64,000 nt of DNA from Clostridium_AW malenominatum (GTDB lineage: Bacteria > Bacillota > Clostridia > Clostridiales > Clostridiaceae). The translations under genes were made by a program, and so were the position numbers. The stretch is taken from the NCBI RefSeq assembly GCF_039521365.1, contig NZ_BAAACF010000001.1:1612001-1676000 (forward strand), read 5' to 3'. The notes under the pieces were generated by a model. That model made no database searches and was not told the DNA's origin. It saw nothing but the letters and a program-made list of their open reading frames with translations. How positions within the stretch are numbered: the first letter of the stretch is position 1; each line of letters opens with the position of its first letter. Positions 26,504-35,360 of this stretch are shown piece by piece.

Positions 26504-27322
26504 TTACATTCTTTTAATATATTCTTTTATTAAAGTAACAAATTTACCCTTTGCTTTATTAGCTGTTTCTACAACTTTTGAATGATCTAAAGGCTCTAAG
26601 CTATCTCCTAAGGCCATATCTGTAATACAAGATACTCCTAAAACCTTCATCCCCATATGATTAGCTACTATAACCTCCGGTACTGTTGACATTCCAACTG
26701 CATCTCCACCTATTAGCCTAAGCATTCTAAGTTCAGCCGATGTTTCATAATTTGGACCAGATATAGCAACATATACTCCCTGTTGAATTTTTATATTTAA
26801 ATCCATAGCACACTCTTTAACTAATTTTATATATTCTTTATAATATGGATTAGACATATCAGGAAATCTTGGTCCTAATTCATCATAGTTTTTTCCTATT
26901 AGAGGGTTATTGCCTATAAAATTTATGTGGTCTTCTATAATCATTAAATCTCCAGGTTCAAAGCTAGGGTTCATTCCTCCAGCTGCATTGGATACTATCA
27001 TATTCTCTATTCCTAATGCCTTCATTACTCTTATTGGAAAAGTTACAGTTTCCATATCATATCCTTCATAATAATGAAATCTTCCGTTTAAAGCCAATAC
27101 CTTTTTGCCCATTAATTCCCCTATTATTAACTCTCCCGCATGACCAACTACCGTTGATACTGGGAAGCCAGGTATTTCTTCATATTTTATAATCCTTTTA
27201 TTTTCTATCTCATCTGCAAGAGTTCCAAGACCCGTTCCTAAAATTATTCCCACGTTAATTGGAGAATTATCTATTTCTACTATATATTCTTTAGCTTTAT
27301 TTATTTTTTCTATCAAATCCAT
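26504..27322 (-). CDS. Purine-nucleoside phosphorylase (paralogue 2)
   Basis: 272 residues. NP-I family motifs: GIILGTGLGTLADEI near residue 23, VVGHAGELIIGELMGKKVLAL, FHYYEGYDME, VSNAAGGMNP and MSTVPEVIVANHMGM. This is the trimeric PNP (PunA/PupG) type, which splits guanosine and inosine with phosphate. The gene upstream encodes a close paralogue (27339-28154) of almost the same length, so one may have changed specificity. Part of the xerD-PNP-PNP-pdp operon. Confidence 0.9.
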   Translation of the reverse strand: MDLIEKINKAKEYIVEIDNSPINVGIILGTGLGTLADEIENKRIIKYEEIPGFPVSTVVGHAGELIIGELMGKKVLALNGRFHYYEGYDMETVTFPIRVMKALGIENMIVSNAAGGMNPSFEPGDLMIIEDHINFIGNNPLIGKNYDELGPRFPDMSNPYYKEYIKLVKECAMDLNIKIQQGVYVAISGPNYETSAELRMLRLIGGDAVGMSTVPEVIVANHMGMKVLGVSCITDMALGDSLEPLDHSKVVETANKAKGKFVTLIKEYIKRM

Positions 27323-27338
27323 TTATATCATCCTTTCA

Positions 27339-28154
27339 TTATATTTGTTTTATAATTTCTTTTATTAATGATGTGAAGGTAGATTTTACTCTGTTTGAAG
27401 TTTCTATTACTTCAGAGTGACATAATGGTTGATCTAATATTCCTGCCGCCATGTTAGTTATACAAGAAATTCCAAGTACCTTAAGACCACAATGCCTTGC
27501 TGCAATAACGTCTGATACTGTAGACATACCTACTGCATCTGCTCCTAGTATTCTTGCCATTTTAACTTCCGCCGGTGTTTCATAAGTTGGACCAGTAAAC
27601 ATCATATAAACACCTTTTTTAAGCTCTGTATTTAATTCTCTACCAATATTCTCTACCAATTTTATTAAATCCTTATCATAGGAATTGCTCATATCTGGGA
27701 ATCTAGGACCAATTTCCTCCTCATTTCTGCCAATTAAAGGATTGCCGAATGCAAAATTAATATGATCCTCTATTATCATTAAATTTCCAGGAGTAAATTC
27801 TTTATTTACACCGCCAGCTGCATTAGTTACAATCAACGTCTCTATGCCCATATATTTCATAATATGAATTGGTAAAGCTAAAACCTCCATAGGATGACCT
27901 TCGTAAAAGTGAATTCTTCCTTGCATCATTACAACATCTTTTCCCTGTAGCTTACCAAAAACAAACTGTCCTGCATGACCAGCTACTGTGGACTTAGGCA
28001 TGTTGGGAATATCTTCATACTTTACACATACTTTTCCTTCAATTTCTTCCGCTAAATCTCCTAAACCGGACCCTAATATTACTCCAATTTTAGGTGTAAT
28101 ATTTATTTTGCTTTTAACAAACTCTACGCTTTCTTTTATTCTTCCTAAATTCAT
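27339..28154 (-). CDS. punA: Purine-nucleoside phosphorylase (paralogue 1)
   Basis: 271 residues with the same motifs as its downstream paralogue: GVILGSGLGDLAEEI, VAGHAGQFVFGKLQGKDVVMM, IHFYEGHPMEV, VTNAAGGVNKEF and MSTVSDVIAARHCGL. The HFYEGH loop and the valine/asparagine of the base site are as in guanosine/inosine-specific trimeric PNP. It starts 22 bp after the xerD stop with a good ribosome-binding site, in the conserved Firmicute order xerD-(drm)-pupG-dacF; drm is absent here. Confidence 0.9.
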   Translation of the reverse strand: MNLGRIKESVEFVKSKINITPKIGVILGSGLGDLAEEIEGKVCVKYEDIPNMPKSTVAGHAGQFVFGKLQGKDVVMMQGRIHFYEGHPMEVLALPIHIMKYMGIETLIVTNAAGGVNKEFTPGNLMIIEDHINFAFGNPLIGRNEEEIGPRFPDMSNSYDKDLIKLVENIGRELNTELKKGVYMMFTGPTYETPAEVKMARILGADAVGMSTVSDVIAARHCGLKVLGISCITNMAAGILDQPLCHSEVIETSNRVKSTFTSLIKEIIKQI

Positions 28155-28175
28155 TTTTTCTTCCTCCTATAAAAA

Positions 28176-29054
28176 TCATGCTCTTGGATGAGTATTCTTA
28201 TATACTTCAGCAATTTTATTTTTTTTAGAAATTGTTGAATATACTTGAGTAGTAGCCATATCGCTATGGCCTAATAGTTCTTGAACTGATTTTATATCAG
28301 CTCCATTTTGTAATAGATGAACGGCAAAAGAATGTCTTAATGTATAAGAATTAATATCTTTTTTAATCCCGGATATCTTTGCACATTCTTTAACTATTTT
28401 CCAAAATCCCTGCCTAGTCATTTTACTATTTTGCATATTTAAAAACAAGTAGTCTAAATTATTTGAATTTAAATTGTCTCTTATTTTTAAATATTCATTG
28501 AGACAATTTACAGCATAGGATCCTATTGGGATTATTCTTTCTTTATTTTTACTACCTTTACATTTAATATAACTTAACTTCAAATCTATGTCAAATATTG
28601 TCATATTCAATAGTTCTGTAACCTTTATTCCTGTAGCGTACATCACCTCTAGCATTGCTTTATCTCTAATCCCTTTTTCGCTAAGCTTATCTGGAGCATT
28701 GAGTAACTTATCTACTTCATCTATTGCCAGTACCTTAGGTACGTTTCTTGTAATTTTAGGAATTTCATAATCCTCTATAGGATTTTCCTCTATTAATCCC
28801 TTTCTTTTTAAATATTTATAAAAATTCCTTATAGACACTATATTTCTAACAACAGAAGAATTAGCTCTTTTGTTTTTCTTCATTTCTTGAACATAAGCCA
28901 TTATAGAAATTTCATCTACAGAAATTAAATCCTCATCCCTACTTTGTATGAACTCACTAAATCTTCTTATATCTCTTATATAAGCATCCATAGTATTTTT
29001 ACTAAAATTTCTATTATTTAAATTCTCAATATATTTATTTATAAGTTCCTCCAT
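28176..29054 (-). CDS. xerD: Tyrosine recombinase XerD-like, with Arg-I replaced by Lys
   Basis: 292 residues, the usual XerD length. N-terminal SAM-like domain (residues 1-85) and catalytic domain follow. The catalytic set is TLRHSFAVHLL (HxxR), LLGHSDMATTQVY (His and nucleophile Tyr) and the beta-hairpin lysine region CKGSKNKER. The first catalytic arginine, normally in ATGLRxSEL, is lysine here (ATGIKVTELL, codon AAG). Position next to spoIIM and the nucleoside phosphorylases matches chromosomal xerD, whose product resolves chromosome dimers at dif with XerC. The substitution could lower activity or be compensated. Confidence 0.85.
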   Translation of the reverse strand: MEELINKYIENLNNRNFSKNTMDAYIRDIRRFSEFIQSRDEDLISVDEISIMAYVQEMKKNKRANSSVVRNIVSIRNFYKYLKRKGLIEENPIEDYEIPKITRNVPKVLAIDEVDKLLNAPDKLSEKGIRDKAMLEVMYATGIKVTELLNMTIFDIDLKLSYIKCKGSKNKERIIPIGSYAVNCLNEYLKIRDNLNSNNLDYLFLNMQNSKMTRQGFWKIVKECAKISGIKKDINSYTLRHSFAVHLLQNGADIKSVQELLGHSDMATTQVYSTISKKNKIAEVYKNTHPRA

Positions 29055-29100
29055 TGTTTTTCTCCTTATTTAAGTATTCTATAGTTTAAATATTCAACAA

Positions 29101-29125
29101 AAGATATGAAATACCTTCATATCTT
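29101..29125 (-). terminator. Short hairpin at the end of the small membrane gene
   Basis: Stem AAGATATGAA / TTCATATCTT overlapping the stop codon at 29117; TTGTTG follows on the minus strand, so termination may be weak. Confidence 0.5.
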
Positions 29126-29347
29126 TATAAATTGCTTAACTATTAAATAATAATTTAAAATAAATAGTTTGTTCTTATTAATCATATTGTTTACTAAAAT
29201 ACTATTTTCATAAACGATTTTTTTATTAATATAATTAAATAAAATATAATCCAGTAGTTCTGGCAATAATAATCCAAAAAACATAATAATACAAAAACAT
29301 TTTAATAATCTTATAAAAAATTCATAAATATAATAGCTGTCTTTCAT
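29117..29347 (-). CDS. Small membrane protein, YqzK/DUF4227-like by position
   Basis: 76 residues with one clear N-terminal membrane helix (LLKCFCIIMFFGLLLPELLDYIL) and a hydrophobic tail. It lies between spoIIM and xerD, where Bacillus has yqzK (DUF4227). The sequence is too short and AT-driven to confirm the family. It starts about 20 bp after spoIIM on the same strand, so it is probably co-transcribed. Function unknown. Confidence 0.5.
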   Translation of the reverse strand: MKDSYYIYEFFIRLLKCFCIIMFFGLLLPELLDYILFNYINKKIVYENSILVNNMINKNKLFILNYYLIVKQFIKI

Positions 29348-29366
29348 AATACACCTCTTTAAAGTC

Positions 29367-29993
29367 TTATATTACTAATTTTAATATATTAGGAGTTACA
29401 TAAGCTTCAAATACAAAACCTATACCCATAAAAAGTATTATTATTAAATAACATAAGGAGTAAGAAACTATTCTACCAGCCAATGTATCTTTATATCTTC
29501 TATTCATTTTTTCTTTTAAAAAATGAAGTGAAAATTCCATTGAAATAACAGAAGCTATAATAATGCAAGGTAAATAAAATAGATTTTGTGGTAAAATTCC
29601 TAATAGACACATAATAATGCCTTTTCCTCCCGTGCTATCTACAATAAAACTAATGGTAAATCCTAAAGTATACCCTTTTATTAAATTAATTAATACTATA
29701 AGAGGCACACCAATTATAGTCATACCTAGGAACCAAATAAATAAAAGAAATGGAATGTTATTACTTATAGCTTGAAATAATACACCTTTATAATTAACAT
29801 TTTGTTTCAATAAATAGTCCATAAAACTGTTCAAATAATTTATTAATTCACTTTTATATACCTCTCCCATATGTCTTACACTATACATTCCAATTAAAAT
29901 TCCTGCAAAAATACAAACCAAAGTAATTATGTAAAGAGCAATATTTCTTCCAATGTGTTTATTTATTACCTCTGATATTTTTCTACCAAACAT
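29367..29993 (-). CDS. spoIIM: Stage II sporulation protein M
   Basis: 208 residues from the ATG at 29993, eight bases after AAAGGGGG. Five hydrophobic segments and the central NNIPFLLFIWFLGMTIIGVPLIVLINLIKGYTLGF-type region, broken here only by the usual glycines, identify SpoIIM (PF01944). With SpoIID and SpoIIP it drives septal thinning and engulfment of the forespore. Its gene is usually sigma-E dependent; I could not define the promoter. Divergent from the YhcN-like lipoprotein gene. Confidence 0.9.
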   Translation of the reverse strand: MFGRKISEVINKHIGRNIALYIITLVCIFAGILIGMYSVRHMGEVYKSELINYLNSFMDYLLKQNVNYKGVLFQAISNNIPFLLFIWFLGMTIIGVPLIVLINLIKGYTLGFTISFIVDSTGGKGIIMCLLGILPQNLFYLPCIIIASVISMEFSLHFLKEKMNRRYKDTLAGRIVSYSLCYLIIILFMGIGFVFEAYVTPNILKLVI

Positions 29994-30116
29994 ATTTTTT
30001 CCCCCTTTGTTATCCATCTTTTTATAATTATGATTATAGTTTTTAGTATATGATTAAATATTTCTTGATTTAATAAAATATTTTATATTGCAAATAATAT
30101 ATTTGAGGTGATGAAA

Positions 30117-30608
30117 ATGAATACAGCATTAAGAAAAAAAGCTCTAGCTTTTTTAGTTTCAACTTTAGTAACTTCAAATTTATTAGCTTGTACTAATACA
30201 AATAATAAAAACAATACTATTAAACAAGATATTAATAAAACGCAAAATGCGGTTGAAAACAAGGAGCAAAATACTGCAGAACTCACTCAGAGAGCTGATA
30301 AAATTGCCAAAGAGTTAACTAATATAAAGGGAGTAAATAGCGCTAACGTGCTGATTTCAAACGAAAGGGCCCTTGTAGGCATCGATATTAATAAAAATTT
30401 AGAAGGTAATGCTACTAACAACTTAAAAACTGAGGTTGAAAATAAAGTTAAAAGTGTTGATTCAAAAATTAAAACTGTAGCAGTATCAGCGGATGCTGAC
30501 ACTTTGCAAATAATAAGAAATATTGGTCAAGGAGTTAGTGCCGGAAAACCATTATCTGAGTTTGGAAATGAAGTAGAAGAGTTGTTTAGAAGAATTCTTC
30601 CTAAATAA
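30117..30608 (+). CDS. YhcN/YlaJ family sporulation lipoprotein
   Basis: About 163 residues from the ATG at 30117, six bases after GAGGTG; earlier starts at 30108 and 30111 lie inside that site. Signal peptide with lipobox LLAC. The mature part has an asparagine-rich linker, then RADKIAKELTNIKGVNSANVLISNERALVGIDI, typical of PF09580 (YhcN/YlaJ) spore lipoproteins found in the forespore inner membrane. It is divergent from spoIIM, in agreement with a sporulation neighbourhood. Confidence 0.85.
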   Translation: MNTALRKKALAFLVSTLVTSNLLACTNTNNKNNTIKQDINKTQNAVENKEQNTAELTQRADKIAKELTNIKGVNSANVLISNERALVGIDINKNLEGNATNNLKTEVENKVKSVDSKIKTVAVSADADTLQIIRNIGQGVSAGKPLSEFGNEVEELFRRILPK

Positions 30609-30611
30609 AGC

Positions 30612-30648
30612 AAAACCCAAAAGTAGGTAATTTACTTTTGGGTTTTTA
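30612..30648. terminator. Bidirectional terminator
   Basis: Stem AAAACCCAAAAGTA / TACTTTTGGGTTTT between the convergent YhcN-like and codA genes, with T-tracts on both strands. Confidence 0.85.
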
Positions 30649-30650
30649 CA

Positions 30651-31910
30651 TTATTTATAGTCTATATTTTCTTCTTCACTTAAATATACTTTTTTGTGAA
30701 CTCTAGGAGTAGAGGCAATAATTCTTCCTTTTCTTATAGAATACAATATTGGTTCTTGAAGTCTTATTGCGTTGAATTCATCTTCTGAAGGAAGAATTAT
30801 TAAATTTCCTTCTTTCCCTTCCTCTATTCCGTATATATCTAATATATTTAAAGTTTTAGCACTATTTATTGTTATTAAATCCATAGAGTTTTTTATTTGC
30901 TCATATCCCATTAGCTGACAAACATGTAGTCCTAAAAATAGTACTTGAAGCATGTTTCCAGCTCCTAAAGGATACCAAGGATCCATTATATCGTCGTGTC
31001 CAAAGCATACATTCATATTCCCATCTATGAATTCTTTTACCCTAGTTACACCCCTTCTTTTAGGGTAAGTATCAAATCTACCTTGAAGATGAGTATTAAC
31101 TAAAGGGTTTGCTACAAAATTTATATTTGACATTTTAAGCAATCTGAAAAGCTTATATGCATAAGCATTATTATAAGAATGCATTGCTGTAGTATGACTT
31201 GCCGTTACTCTTTCTCCTACTCCATATTCGTAAGCTCTTGTAGCTAAAACTTCAATAAATCTTGATTGTTCATCATCTATCTCGTCACAATGTACGTCAA
31301 TTAACTTGTTGTATTTTAATGCTAGCTTAAATACTTCGTCTATGGATTGCACTCCATACTCTCTCGTAAATTCAAAATGTGGTATTGCCCCAATAACATC
31401 TGCTCCCATTTTTATGGCTTCTTCTAATAACTCTAAACCTTTAGGATAAGAAAGTATACCTTCTTGCGGAAATGCTACTATTTGAAGTTCAACCCATTCT
31501 TTCATTTCTTCTTTAACTTCTAGCATAGCTTTTAATGCAGTTAAACTTTGATCCGTAGTGTCAACATGAGTTCTAACAAACTGTATTCCATTAGAAATTT
31601 GCCACTTTAAAGCTTTTTTAGCTCTTTCTTTAACATCGTCCTTAGTCAAGTATTCTTTTCTTTCAGCCCAACACTGTATCCCTTCAAATAAAGTGCCGCT
31701 GTTATTCCAACGTGGCTGTCCTGCCGTTAAAGTAGCATCTAAGTGAACATGAGGCTCCACAAAAGGAGGAAGTGCAAGCCCTCCCTGCCCATCAACAACT
31801 TCTTCTCCTTCTGCTATTAAATTCTCTCCTATAGCTTTAATCATTCCATCTTTAATTAATATATCATAGATGCCTTCTTTATTTCTTAATCTAATATTTT
31901 TTATTAACAT
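30651..31910 (-). CDS. codA: Cytosine deaminase
   Basis: 419 residues. The amidohydrolase metal motif HxH is His54 and His56 (EPHVHLDAT); further ligands are in DVHCDE near residue 205, ASHT near residue 235, and the aspartate in GHDDIMDPWYPLG. The last block, with WYPLG, is diagnostic of CodA. It deaminates cytosine to uracil and ammonia. It is downstream of the cytosine permease gene with a 21-bp gap, forming codBA. Expression is expected to follow uracil nucleotide levels through the upstream PyrR-type attenuator. Confidence 0.93.
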   Translation of the reverse strand: MLIKNIRLRNKEGIYDILIKDGMIKAIGENLIAEGEEVVDGQGGLALPPFVEPHVHLDATLTAGQPRWNNSGTLFEGIQCWAERKEYLTKDDVKERAKKALKWQISNGIQFVRTHVDTTDQSLTALKAMLEVKEEMKEWVELQIVAFPQEGILSYPKGLELLEEAIKMGADVIGAIPHFEFTREYGVQSIDEVFKLALKYNKLIDVHCDEIDDEQSRFIEVLATRAYEYGVGERVTASHTTAMHSYNNAYAYKLFRLLKMSNINFVANPLVNTHLQGRFDTYPKRRGVTRVKEFIDGNMNVCFGHDDIMDPWYPLGAGNMLQVLFLGLHVCQLMGYEQIKNSMDLITINSAKTLNILDIYGIEEGKEGNLIILPSEDEFNAIRLQEPILYSIRKGRIIASTPRVHKKVYLSEEENIDYK

Positions 31911-31931
31911 AAACTTCTCCTTTATTACTTA

Positions 31932-33194
31932 TTACGCAGCAACTTTATTTTCCTTTGGTTTTACTTGTCTATTTACAATTTTGTTTATTACTACAAAAGA
32001 CATAGCTCCTCCTAGAACCCCATATATTGGAGCTATTCCTGGAATAAATTTTGCTGCTAAACTTCCTATTAACCAACTAAGTATTGCTATCCAGTTTACA
32101 CTTTTAAATTCGGTACTTTCCATACTTGAATATTTTCTTTTGTTTATTACAAAGAAATCCGCTATTATAATTCCGCCTATGGAAGGTATTGCAGAGCTAA
32201 GGAAGGTTAACCATCCTACAAAGTTATTATTTAACCATATTGCAAATACTGTTCCAATTAGTCCATTAACTATAACTAATTTATTTTTTGGAAGCTTTGT
32301 TATATTTGAAAATCCTAATCCTGAGGAGTATATTGCGTTATCATTTGTAGTCCATATATTCAATCCCAAAACTATTATGGCAGGAATTATAAGTCCTTGC
32401 AGAAACATCACTTCCGATATATCCGCTTTACCTGTAGCTGCTGCTCCTACTGCCCCAAATATGAACATTAGTGAGTTTCCTATGAAAAATGCAATTATTG
32501 TAGTAAGTACACCTATTTTTTTAGTTTTCGCAAATCTAGTGAAATCAGGAGTTAAACTTCCTCCACTTATAAAAGAACCTACGCACATAGTTAATGCAGT
32601 AGTAAATGCTAAAGTTTCTTTAGGTTGGTAATTTATAAAGGAGGCGAATCCTCCAACAGAGTTTGCAGCAGTTATAGCCGAGTAACTTCCTAGTATTACT
32701 ATGGCAGGTACTGCTATAGTACTTATTATAGTTAAGGTTTTTATTCCGAAATAAGCACTAGAAGTCATAAGTATCCCTGATATTAGTACTAATACATATA
32801 AATTTATTCCCGTTACCTTCTGGACTGGAAGGGCAAACATTGCAACTCCAACTCCAAACCATCCTATTTGTGTAGCTCCTAAAAGAAATGATACCAAATA
32901 TGATCCTTTTTCTCCAAAAGAATATTTGGAAAGCAAATGGGTAGATAGACCTGTTTCACAGGATATATATGCTAAGGCTCCTGTGTATGATCCTAATATT
33001 AAATTACCACATAATACAGCCAATAAAAAGTTTTTCAGAGTTAATCCTGTTCCTAAAGTTCCACCTGTCCACATACTTGCTGAAAAGAAGGTAAATCCCA
33101 ACATTACAACAAGCATTGAAAGAAATCCTTTCTTGTCCCCCTCTGGAACTGCTACTAATGAAAAATCATGATCTTTTTTAGAATTTGTACTCAT
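31932..33194 (-). CDS. codB: Cytosine permease
   Basis: 420 residues, about twelve membrane helices, starting eight bases after GGGGG. Motifs of the NCS1 (PF02133) family: MWTGGTLGTGLTLKNFL near residue 41, GSYTGALAYISCETGLSTH and GATQIGWFGVGVAMFA. It imports cytosine with a cation. The gene heads the codBA operon and is preceded by a 140-nt leader with a PyrR-binding hairpin and a terminator. The promoter of the operon lies only a few bases from the spo0A relic at the left end of the element. Confidence 0.93.
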   Translation of the reverse strand: MSTNSKKDHDFSLVAVPEGDKKGFLSMLVVMLGFTFFSASMWTGGTLGTGLTLKNFLLAVLCGNLILGSYTGALAYISCETGLSTHLLSKYSFGEKGSYLVSFLLGATQIGWFGVGVAMFALPVQKVTGINLYVLVLISGILMTSSAYFGIKTLTIISTIAVPAIVILGSYSAITAANSVGGFASFINYQPKETLAFTTALTMCVGSFISGGSLTPDFTRFAKTKKIGVLTTIIAFFIGNSLMFIFGAVGAAATGKADISEVMFLQGLIIPAIIVLGLNIWTTNDNAIYSSGLGFSNITKLPKNKLVIVNGLIGTVFAIWLNNNFVGWLTFLSSAIPSIGGIIIADFFVINKRKYSSMESTEFKSVNWIAILSWLIGSLAAKFIPGIAPIYGVLGGAMSFVVINKIVNRQVKPKENKVAA

Positions 33195-33235
33195 TTATTA
33201 TTCCCCCATTCTTATAATGTGGAACAACTAGCACA

Positions 33236-33352
33236 ACAAAAAAGACTTTTGTCTCTTAGCGACAAAAGTCTATAATATCTAGCAAAAAGCTTACACCTTT
33301 ACTACTTGATACCTTTGTCAGCCTCACGGGACTGCATTAAAAGTACTAGTTA
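33236..33352 (-). promoter_or_regulatory. PyrR-dependent transcription attenuator of codBA
   Basis: On the minus strand the leader contains AATGCAGTCCCGTGAGGCTG, which fits the PyrR-binding consensus ARUCCnGnGAGGYU. Some 40 nt later a strong terminator follows: AGACTTTTGTC / GACAAAAGTCT, then TTTTTT (33236-33271). GACAAAGGT, just after the binding loop, can pair with ACTTTTGTC in the 5' arm of the terminator and so form an antiterminator. PyrR with UMP should hold the binding loop and let the terminator form, turning codBA off when pyrimidines are plentiful. pyrR itself is not in the window. Confidence 0.88.
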
Positions 33353-33367
33353 TTCAATTCTTTCTAT

Positions 33368-33395
33368 ATTGTACCATATAAATTTTTGTTGTCAA
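33368..33395 (-). promoter_or_regulatory. Sigma-A promoter of codBA
   Basis: TTGACA (33390-33395 on the minus strand) and TACAAT (33368-33373) are 16 bases apart. This puts the start of transcription near 33361, just ahead of the PyrR-binding leader. The -35 lies 11 bp from the end of the spo0A relic. Confidence 0.75.
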
Positions 33396-33405
33396 TACTA
33401 TTATT

Positions 33406-33498
33406 TTACATTACCCTATTTTTTAGTCTTAATTTATCTGCCACCATAGCGATAAACTCTGAATTCGTTGGCTTGCCTTTTCCATTATGTATTGTGTA
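33406..33498 (-). repeat. Left attachment repeat: orphan 3' end of spo0A
   Basis: 93 bp identical in every position to 49944-50036. It encodes 30 residues beginning YTIHNGKGKP and ending LRLKNRVM, plus the TAA stop, without a start or the rest of the gene. It is the spo0A tail displaced by insertion of the element. Identity ends exactly at a codon boundary on the 5' side. Confidence 0.95.
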
Positions 33499-33499
33499 A

Positions 33500-33524
33500 A
33501 ACCTAGTATTATCAAGGGTTAGAG
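33500..33524 (+). repeat. Left terminal copy of the ATCAAKGGTT motif
   Basis: Reads AACCTAGTATTATCAAGGG then TTAGAG, immediately inside the left attachment repeat and pointing inward. It mirrors the right-end copy at 49921-49945; possible integrase arm site. Confidence 0.6.
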
Positions 33525-33664
33525 TGATATCAAAATTGTTTAAATTCACTAATTCTCTTCAATGTTTATTGGTTTACTATTATATTGTTAGTAGGATTTT
33601 TAATCCATATTTCTTACTATGATTTTACAACTATTTCATCAAATAATCAACCTTTAATTTAAAC

Positions 33665-35329
33665 CTAAATAACTTTTAAATTAATACTTGTAAACACTAA
33701 GTTATCTTCCACCAACGTACATTTTATAATTCCTTCTCCAACTATATTTCCTCTAGCACTACACCAATTATTCATCTTAGTTTGGATACTTACAGAGCCT
33801 TCTCTTTCCCATAATAATTTATCAGCAGTTAATCCTGTTACTTCTACTCCATCTTTAAATAATTTAGCACTTATAGTTGCAGTTTGCCCAACTGTTAATT
33901 CTACTCTTGGAGAACTTAACTCTAGTTTATATCCATTATGCTGACCTTCTCCTCCTGTAGAAGCAGGAATTATTTCTATGACTTTAGAGGCAGTTACACC
34001 ATTCCATGTAGCAGTTATATCAACAGTTCCAGTAGCAACTCCCAATACAACACCATTATTAATAGTAGCAATGTTCTCATTGTTTGAAATCCATGTAACT
34101 ACTGCATCTGCTACTACTTCTCCATCATCTTTAGCAATAGTATTCAATGTTATCTCTTTTCCTACTTCAACTGAATTAAGTCCAGTTATCTCTATAGTTG
34201 GCGGTATATATCTGTGCTTTTTAACTTCAATTTCTAATGTATCTCTATAAATTAAATCATATCTTACTGTAATTATTGCCTTTCCTTCTTTAAGTCCTGT
34301 TACAAGTCCCGTTTTTTCTTCAACTGTTAATATAGTTTCATCACTACTATAATAATCTACTTTATAACTTTCTACTGTTACTGGTTCACCATTTTTATAT
34401 ATTTGATAATTTAGTTGTATTTTATTACTCTCATTTAAATACATGATATTATTTTCTTCATTTAACATTTTAATTTCTGTTTCTTTAATACCTTCTGCAC
34501 TTTCTACAATTAAATTTAATGTCCTTTCAACATTATTATATTTAACTGTTACAGTAACACTACCTGCACCTATAGCAGTTATTAATCCTGTTTCAGTTAT
34601 GGTTGCTATACTGCTATTGCTAGACATATATATTAATGAAGGATTTTCTACAACTACCCCATTATCCTTAGCAATTATATTTAATTGTAAGGTTTCATTT
34701 ACTTTAATTATTTTCTCTGTATTTAATATCTCTAAAGTGTAATTGTGAGTATTATTTTCAAAGGCATCTGCAATTTCATTTATTTTATCATCATTATTAT
34801 TAAACATATCCTTTTCAGCAAATATATAAATAAGTCCCTCATTCTCACTACTCTTTCCTGTAACCTTCCAAGCATATCCCATCTTAATAAATCTTTGTCC
34901 ATCTTTTATCTTCTTAGTTATCTCATTTTCTTGGAGTACAAGCATTATTTTACCGTCAACAATATTAAATCCAGTATTATTTATAATTCCTTGAGTACCT
35001 GTATCTATAACGCTAGGAAATTCTTTCACTTCCCCATTAAAATTGAACTTAATACTATATTTACATAACCTTATAGCCCCTTTATCATAGTTTTTATAAT
35101 AATTTTGTGGCTTATGTACTACTATCCAGTTATGACCTAAAGCATTTATAATGCTTCCCTGCTTCAATACATTAACATTAGTAATTATATACTTATTATC
35201 TTCGCTATCTAATTTATCATCATACTCTTTAAAAAATCCTATTTTTTCATTTCCATCTACAATTATATTTAACCCGTACTGACTCATGTAGTCATCAACC
35301 ATTCTAGTCATACTATCTAATATACTCAT
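33665..35329 (-). CDS. Phage structural protein with Ig-like (Big_2) repeats
   Basis: 554 residues. The first ~190 form a separate domain (SMTRMVDDYMSQYGLNIIVD...) like head-completion proteins found next to connector genes in clostridial phages. It is followed by about four bacterial Ig-like group 2 domains (near 195-280, 290-375, 385-465 and 475-554), each with motifs such as SSNSSIATITETGLITAIGAG. Such repeats decorate capsids or tails and bind surfaces. It lies 31 bp after the connector gene with AGGTGA before the ATG, so it is the last gene of the element's leftmost unit. Exact role is inferred. Confidence 0.7.
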   Translation of the reverse strand: MSILDSMTRMVDDYMSQYGLNIIVDGNEKIGFFKEYDDKLDSEDNKYIITNVNVLKQGSIINALGHNWIVVHKPQNYYKNYDKGAIRLCKYSIKFNFNGEVKEFPSVIDTGTQGIINNTGFNIVDGKIMLVLQENEITKKIKDGQRFIKMGYAWKVTGKSSENEGLIYIFAEKDMFNNNDDKINEIADAFENNTHNYTLEILNTEKIIKVNETLQLNIIAKDNGVVVENPSLIYMSSNSSIATITETGLITAIGAGSVTVTVKYNNVERTLNLIVESAEGIKETEIKMLNEENNIMYLNESNKIQLNYQIYKNGEPVTVESYKVDYYSSDETILTVEEKTGLVTGLKEGKAIITVRYDLIYRDTLEIEVKKHRYIPPTIEITGLNSVEVGKEITLNTIAKDDGEVVADAVVTWISNNENIATINNGVVLGVATGTVDITATWNGVTASKVIEIIPASTGGEGQHNGYKLELSSPRVELTVGQTATISAKLFKDGVEVTGLTADKLLWEREGSVSIQTKMNNWCSARGNIVGEGIIKCTLVEDNLVFTSINLKVI

Positions 35330-35360
35330 GAATTATTCACCTACTTTCTTTTTAAATACA

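Noticed and set aside
33236..33352. TPP or purine riboswitch upstream of codB
   Set aside because: GAGGCTGA resembles part of the TPP motif, but the other TPP blocks are missing. The PyrR-binding consensus and the antiterminator pairing explain the leader fully.
33406..33498. spo0A disrupted by the insertion
   Set aside because: The gene at 49944-50756 is complete to its stop codon through the right repeat; only a 3' relic remains at the left.
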